Below, piece after piece: positions 6,801 through 9,309 of a DNA stretch of 9,309 nucleotides. This DNA is from Pseudomonadota bacterium (GTDB taxonomy: Bacteria; Pseudomonadota; Gammaproteobacteria; Xanthomonadales; Xanthomonadaceae). The stretch is taken from NCBI GenBank assembly GCA_023439425.1, contig JAEXNZ010000491.1:1-9309 (forward strand), given 5' to 3'. The notes beneath the pieces are model-generated. The model did not search any database and was not told where the DNA came from. It saw only the letters and a program-made list of their open reading frames with translations. The stretch's first letter is position 1, and the number at the start of each line of letters is the position of its first letter. The position numbers and the translations under genes are program-made.

Positions 6801-6993
6801 CCAGTTCGTGCTTCTTCGCCGCCTGCCAGGCGCGTACGATGCCGGCCAGCGAGCACTCGTCGGTGATCGCCAGCGCGCGGTAGCCCTGTTCTTTGGCGCG
6901 CTCGAACAGCTCGTCGGCAATCGAGGCACCGCGCTGGAAACTGAAGGCCGAAAGACAATGCAGCTCGGCGTAGTCGGGCAGGTCGGTGCTCAT
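3886..6993 (-). CDS. dnaE2: Error-prone DNA polymerase III alpha-like subunit DnaE2
   Basis: This C-family DNA polymerase carries out damage-induced translesion synthesis together with ImuA and ImuB. The 1035-residue length is normal for DnaE2. The N-terminal PHP domain shows AELHCLSAFSFQRGAS (9-24) and ALAITDECSLAG (40-51), the characteristic DnaE2 version. The palm carries the catalytic aspartates in PDIDIDF (371-377; D374 and D376) and in KVDCLALGML (521-530; D523). Finger and thumb blocks follow, including VRPGPIQGDMVHPY (607-620) and KGFGSYGFPESHAASFA (718-734). A helix-hairpin-helix region follows near 834-870 and an OB fold at about 945-1010. No QLxLF-type clamp motif is seen at the C-terminus, as expected for a polymerase recruited through ImuB. 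The ATG overlaps the imuB stop as ATGA and has only a weak ribosome binding site, so translation is probably coupled to imuB. An upstream in-frame extension to 7116 would only overlap imuB. Confidence 0.97.
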   Translation of the reverse strand: MSTDLPDYAELHCLSAFSFQRGASIADELFERAKEQGYRALAITDECSLAGIVRAWQAAKKHELALITGAEFQIENGPKVVLLCTDLAAYAALCQLITTCRRRAPKGQYQCLREDFDALPDGLLCLWPARTPAPEDARWLQARFPHRLWLAVELHREADDVERLEALLEFGYAHDIPLVASGDVHMHVRRRRALQDTLTAIRQHCTIADAGWHLFPNGERHLRTRQALAALYPAELLEETLRIAARCTFDLKQLQYTYPHELVPAGHDPASWLRALVEEGIRWRWPGGTSTRPRDLIEHELKLINGKQYASYFLTVHDIVRFARSQQILCQGRGSAANSVVCYVLGVTEIDPSHMELLFERFISAERDEPPDIDIDFEHERREEVLQYVFNRYGRERAALTAVAISYRGRSAVRDVARVLGLPPDQVNELAACLDRWSSHEPLPEALRERGFDPDTPLMQRVVALTAELVDFPRHLSQHPGGFGISEHPLSTLVPVENAAMNNRTVIQWDKDDLDATCLMKVDCLALGMLTAVRKCLAVLQGRGVRTTAGEVLTMARLPADDVPTYDMICRADTLGVFQIESRAQMAMLPRMQPRCFYDLVIEVAIVRPGPIQGDMVHPYLNRRKQLKEKGIEEIDYPPELEKVFKRTLGVPLFQEQVMQLAVAAAGFSPGQADALRRSMAAWKRHGGLEPHRDKLLAGMAERGYSREYGERLFEQIKGFGSYGFPESHAASFALITYVSCWLKCHHPAAFAASLINSQPLGFYTPDQILQDARRHGVAVLPVDVRHSDWDCTLTPDPDSPGIRLGLRMIDGFSETMALAVMQARARGAFDSVADLSQRARLDRRHQGLLADAGALKGLSGHRHRARWDVSGVEKPLPLFDSVRATDEAEVALPAPSAFEDMQADYNSTGTTLGRHMVSFIRPLLEQRRCQRSDQLAQLPHGRSVRFAGLVRMRQRPQTASGVTFLTLEDECGMVNAVVWRRTADRQHRVLVEARLMQIDGRLERVDGVQHLIVQRMHNIDELIAGVRTSSRDFH

Positions 6994-8405
6994 GCGAACC
7001 AGCCATGCAGCATGAACGGCCCATGCCGCGCGCCGGCAGCGGTGTAGGCCCAGCCACGCTGGCCGGTGCCGGTTTCCACCACGTAGTAGTCGCGGCGCAC
7101 GTCGCCTTCGTCCCACCAGCCGGACTCGATCCGTTCCGGCCCGGACAGAATGCGCAGCTCCGGGTCGCGCAGCAGTTGCGGGGTCGGCAGCAGCCAGCCC
7201 GGGCGCAGCGGCAGCGACGGCGGCGGGGCCTTGGGGGCACCGCTGGCATCACCGCTGGCGCGTTCCGGGCGGTGTTCGGCGCGTAGTCCCACGCTCTGCA
7301 CCGCGTTGTCGCCCAGCCGCGCGCGCAGCCGTTCGCGCAGTTGTTCCCACGGCATCGCCTGCTGCGGGCGCGGGTCGAACAGGTCGCGTGCGGCAGGTAC
7401 GAAGGGTGGCAGGTGCGTGGCCTGCAGGCGCAGGGCGCGGCTGCCGGCGGGCAGCTGCAGGTGGTCGACGCGGTTGCGGGCCAGGTCGAACAACACGCCG
7501 GCATCGCGTTCGGGCGACAGAAGGCCCACGCGCAGCTGCGTGTCCGGGTGCTGTTCGTGTTCAAACCACAGGTCGAACTGCTGCACGCCGCCATCGCGCG
7601 AGCACAGGAACGCGGCCAGGTCGGTGGTCAGGCGGCGCAGCGGGAACAGCAGCGCCTGGGTGGATTCGATCTCGTACTCGAACTCGATGCGCGCATCGAA
7701 GCGGTCCGGTGGCTGGAAGTACGACAGCGGCGCGGCATGCAGCCCGCGCAGGGCATCCAGATGGGTCAGTACCTGCGGCGGAAAACGCCGCGCCAGGCTT
7801 TCGCGCGGCAGGGCGAAGGCGGTGCCCAGGGTGCGCAGGCCGGAGCGGGCCAGCACTGTGACTGCCTCTGCAGGCAGGCCACTGCGCTCGATCGGAATGT
7901 CGGCCAGGGCCGCTTCCAGCGTGTCTGCATCCACCCCCAACCGAGCATGCACGCCGGTCAGCACCCAGGCCGCATGCGGATTGGGCGCGGCCACCAGGCG
8001 GTGGCGGAAGCCCAGTTCCTGCAGGCCCTCGCGCAGGCGCTGTTCAATCGCCGGCCAGTCGCCGAACAGCGCGCGGCTGGCTCCGATTTCCAGCGCCAGC
8101 GCATGCGGAAAGGCTAGACTGACCTGCGAGCTGATGCCATACAGCCAGCTGGCCAGCAACTGGCGGGTGTCCTGTTCGGCGCGCGGGTCGTAATCCAGCG
8201 TGCGCAGGTCGCGGGTGAGCACCTGTGCGGCGGACAGCAGCATGCCCCGGCGCAGGCCGAGCTGGCGCGCGCCTGGGCTGACCGCATGCAGCACCCGGCG
8301 CTGCATCGGGCCGGTGACCAGCACCAGCGGCGCGCGCGGGTCGGGCTGTTGACGCAGGGCAGCGTCCAGCGCCAGTTGTGGCAGCAGCAGGCAGGCCCAG
8401 TGCAC
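6990..8405 (-). CDS. imuB: ImuB, catalytically inactive Y-family polymerase-like mutasome scaffold
   Basis: This 471-residue protein bridges the beta clamp, ImuA and DnaE2 in SOS mutagenesis. It has the Y-family layout but lacks the acidic residues needed for catalysis. The N-terminal MHWACLLLPQLALD replaces the usual metal-binding D-x-D block, and ALEIGASRALFG (104-115) replaces the SIDEA block. Two segments could bind the clamp: QFDLWF (276-281, in the little-finger region) and the degenerate RDLF (340-343). The C-terminus from about 400 holds the conserved ImuB tail, RPGWLLPTPQ through GPERIESGWWD and RDYYVVE to MLHGWFA, a region I believe is catalogued as DUF6504. The start is GTG at 8405, 9 bp after the imuA stop, with AGGG (8412-8415) 6 nt upstream. 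It ends inside the dnaE2 start. Confidence 0.95.
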   Translation of the reverse strand: MHWACLLLPQLALDAALRQQPDPRAPLVLVTGPMQRRVLHAVSPGARQLGLRRGMLLSAAQVLTRDLRTLDYDPRAEQDTRQLLASWLYGISSQVSLAFPHALALEIGASRALFGDWPAIEQRLREGLQELGFRHRLVAAPNPHAAWVLTGVHARLGVDADTLEAALADIPIERSGLPAEAVTVLARSGLRTLGTAFALPRESLARRFPPQVLTHLDALRGLHAAPLSYFQPPDRFDARIEFEYEIESTQALLFPLRRLTTDLAAFLCSRDGGVQQFDLWFEHEQHPDTQLRVGLLSPERDAGVLFDLARNRVDHLQLPAGSRALRLQATHLPPFVPAARDLFDPRPQQAMPWEQLRERLRARLGDNAVQSVGLRAEHRPERASGDASGAPKAPPPSLPLRPGWLLPTPQLLRDPELRILSGPERIESGWWDEGDVRRDYYVVETGTGQRGWAYTAAGARHGPFMLHGWFA

Positions 8406-8414
8406 GGCGCGCCC

Positions 8415-9032
8415 TCACTGCACCCGGGCCAGCGGCAGCGGCTGTGCCGGTGCCTGGCCGCCGCGGCATTTGAGGACCCGCACCTGGCCGTCGTCCAGTT
8501 GCAGACGCAGTGGCGCGGGGGAGGGGTTGCGGCTCCAGCGTGCGTCGCGGAAGGCGATGCCCAGGCACTGGCCGCTTTCGGCAGCGACCTGCAGGCGGCG
8601 CAGGGCGCGGTCGTCGGTGGTCTGCGGCCAGCACAGCACCGCCGCGCAGGCCGCCGAGCGCAGGCATTGTTCGGCCGCCCACAGCGCTTCGCGCGGAGAA
8701 GCGTGCACCACCTGCAGTTGGCCCAGTGCCAGCCCGGCGCGGCTCCAGGCCGGCGCATGCGGCAGGTAGGGCGGGGCGACCAACACCACGGTCTGCTGCT
8801 CCTGGCTCAACCGCGCCAGGGTCGGCCACACCAGCGCCAGTTCGCCCTGGCCGGGCGCGGCCAGCAGCACCTCGGACAGTGAGGCGGGTGGCCAGCCACC
8901 GCCAGGCAGGCGTGCGTCCAGCGCCGGGTGGCCGGTGGGGTGGGCCGGGGTTTCCTGCGGCACCGCCCGCGGCTGCCCGCGCCAGACCTGGCGACTGGCC
9001 AGCAGGTCTTCCAGCGCCTGCACGGCGGCCAT
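8415..9032 (-). CDS. imuA: ImuA, RecA/SulA-like accessory protein of the SOS mutasome
   Basis: ImuA is required for DnaE2/ImuB-dependent mutagenesis and contacts ImuB. The start MAAVQALEDLLASRQVWRGQ matches the typical ImuA opening. ALDARLPGGGWPPASLSEVL (37-56) corresponds to the RecA segment ahead of the Walker A loop. The loop itself is degenerate: LAAPGQGELAL (57-67) has no lysine, so ATP binding in the RecA manner is unlikely. TVVLVAPPYLPHAPAW (81-96) and AVLCWPQTTDDRALRRLQ (131-148) are the later core strands. The tail is short and basic. ATG at 9032 is preferred, with AGGAG (9041-9045) 8 nt upstream and the conserved opening. A TTG at 9110 would add 26 residues without family likeness. 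At 205 residues it is at the short end for the family. It is the first gene of the operon, preceded by a LexA box. Confidence 0.94.
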   Translation of the reverse strand: MAAVQALEDLLASRQVWRGQPRAVPQETPAHPTGHPALDARLPGGGWPPASLSEVLLAAPGQGELALVWPTLARLSQEQQTVVLVAPPYLPHAPAWSRAGLALGQLQVVHASPREALWAAEQCLRSAACAAVLCWPQTTDDRALRRLQVAAESGQCLGIAFRDARWSRNPSPAPLRLQLDDGQVRVLKCRGGQAPAQPLPLARVQ

Positions 9033-9131
9033 CAGGGGGTCTCCTGGGGGGGCGAGGGCTGCTGGGCGGGGGCAGAGGGCCGGAACATGGTCGGAGTGTC
9101 GGGAAGGCAAAGATCAAGAGCTGAGACCGAC

Positions 9132-9160
9132 ATGCTACCGGGAATTAGCAAAAATACTAA
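9132..9160 (-). promoter_or_regulatory. Candidate promoter of imuA-imuB-dnaE2
   Basis: On the minus strand TTAGTA (9160-9155) is followed after exactly 17 bp by TAGCAT (9137-9132). Each matches the sigma-70 consensus hexamers at 4 of 6 positions. The -35 element lies within the LexA box, so bound LexA would block RNA polymerase. This would leave a leader of roughly 90 nt before the imuA ATG. The hexamers are seen; their use is inferred. Confidence 0.5.
9145..9160. promoter_or_regulatory. LexA (SOS) box, TTAG-N6-TACTA type
   Basis: TTAG (9145-9148), six bases (9149-9154) and TACTAA (9155-9160) match the LexA operator described for Xanthomonas and Xylella rather than the E. coli CTGT-N8-ACAG form. 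The outer TTAG/CTAA arms are perfectly symmetric. The site is 113 bp upstream of the imuA ATG and overlaps the likely -35 element. It makes imuA-imuB-dnaE2 a DNA-damage-inducible operon. Confidence 0.9.
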
Positions 9161-9183
9161 TAGTCCGAGAGGGCGTGAAAAAC

Positions 9184-9237
9184 AGCCACGCAGGGCGTGG
9201 CTCTACGGATCCGTAGGTACCACGCCCTGCGTGGTAC
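9184..9237. repeat. Head-to-head dimer of GTAG-type REP hairpins (SMAG-like)
   Basis: Two hairpins face each other. The left one has stem AGCCACGC (9184-9191) with GCGTGGCT (9195-9202), then CTAC (9203-9206), which is GTAG on the minus strand. The right one has GTAG (9213-9216), then stem GTACCACGC (9217-9225) with GCGTGGTAC (9229-9237). Both loops are 3 bases, and the loops and inner stems are complementary. The centre CTACGGATCCGTAG is itself a perfect 14-bp palindrome, so the whole unit is close to one large inverted repeat. Dimeric GTAG elements like this are known in S. maltophilia; no transposase of the REP-associated type is present in the window. Confidence 0.85.
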
Positions 9238-9259
9238 GGCGTGATGCATCCCAAGCCCC

Positions 9260-9291
9260 GCCGGGCAAGCGCCCGGCGATCGGCGCGATCG
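9260..9291. other. Two adjacent hairpins near the right edge
   Basis: The first is GCCGGGC (9260-9266) with GCCCGGC (9271-9277), loop of 4. The second is CGATC (9277-9281) with GATCG (9287-9291), loop of 5. They have no GTAG head and no T-run. They may belong to the 3' or 5' end of a gene beyond the window. I see no coding region between 9238 and 9309 that I can support. Confidence 0.4.
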
Positions 9292-9309
9292 TCCTGCGCA
9301 CGTAACAAT

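Noticed and set aside
6043..8117. Several open frames of 250-350 codons on the plus strand opposite dnaE2 and imuB
   Set aside because: They are compositional shadows of the minus-strand genes, rich in Ala, Arg, Gln and Gly without conserved motifs.
9033..9110. N-terminal extension of ImuA to a TTG at 9110
   Set aside because: The extension has no family likeness, and ATG 9032 has a clear AGGAG and matches the usual ImuA opening.
9238..9309. Possible end of another gene at the right edge
   Set aside because: No frame has recognisable coding character over the available 72 bases.

Overview
The window is about 9.3 kb of GC-rich chromosomal DNA whose coding style, gene content and GTAG-type palindromic repeats point to a Xanthomonadaceae gammaproteobacterium, most likely Stenotrophomonas. 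The genus is an inference. It rests on three GTAG-headed hairpins of the type known as SMAG elements in S. maltophilia, on a LexA box of the Xanthomonas/Xylella form (TTAG-N6-TACTA), and on protein sequences that read as xanthomonad. There is no rRNA, tRNA, CRISPR array, transposase or phage gene.

Left part (1-1230): a 59-codon ORF with a strong ribosome binding site runs leftward and is divergent from a GcvA/AmpR-type LysR regulator running rightward. The roughly 100 bp between them holds two palindromes built from the same CTTGA half-site, one beside each gene's ribosome binding site. A GTAG hairpin closes the regulator gene.

Middle part (1239-3776), all on the minus strand: a small three-helix membrane protein and a small lipoprotein, both visibly AT-richer than their surroundings; then yggS, the PLP-homeostasis protein; then a stretch crowded with short hairpins; then a single-helix anchored protein of unknown function with repeated beta-strand motifs.

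Right part (3886-9237): the SOS mutagenesis operon imuA-imuB-dnaE2, transcribed leftward. imuA and imuB are 9 bp apart, and imuB and dnaE2 overlap as ATGA. A perfect-consensus LexA box overlaps the -35 region of the likely imuA promoter, and a head-to-head GTAG repeat dimer lies just beyond it. Together the three genes encode the damage-inducible translesion system: DnaE2 is the catalytic polymerase, ImuB a catalytically dead Y-family scaffold that binds the clamp, and ImuA a RecA-like accessory protein. The last 70 bp contain only two small hairpins.

No clearly new system is visible. The parts least explained by known biology are the divergent small ORF with its palindromes, the hairpin cluster at 3154-3268, the AT-richer gene pair at 1239-2128, and the anchored protein downstream of dnaE2.
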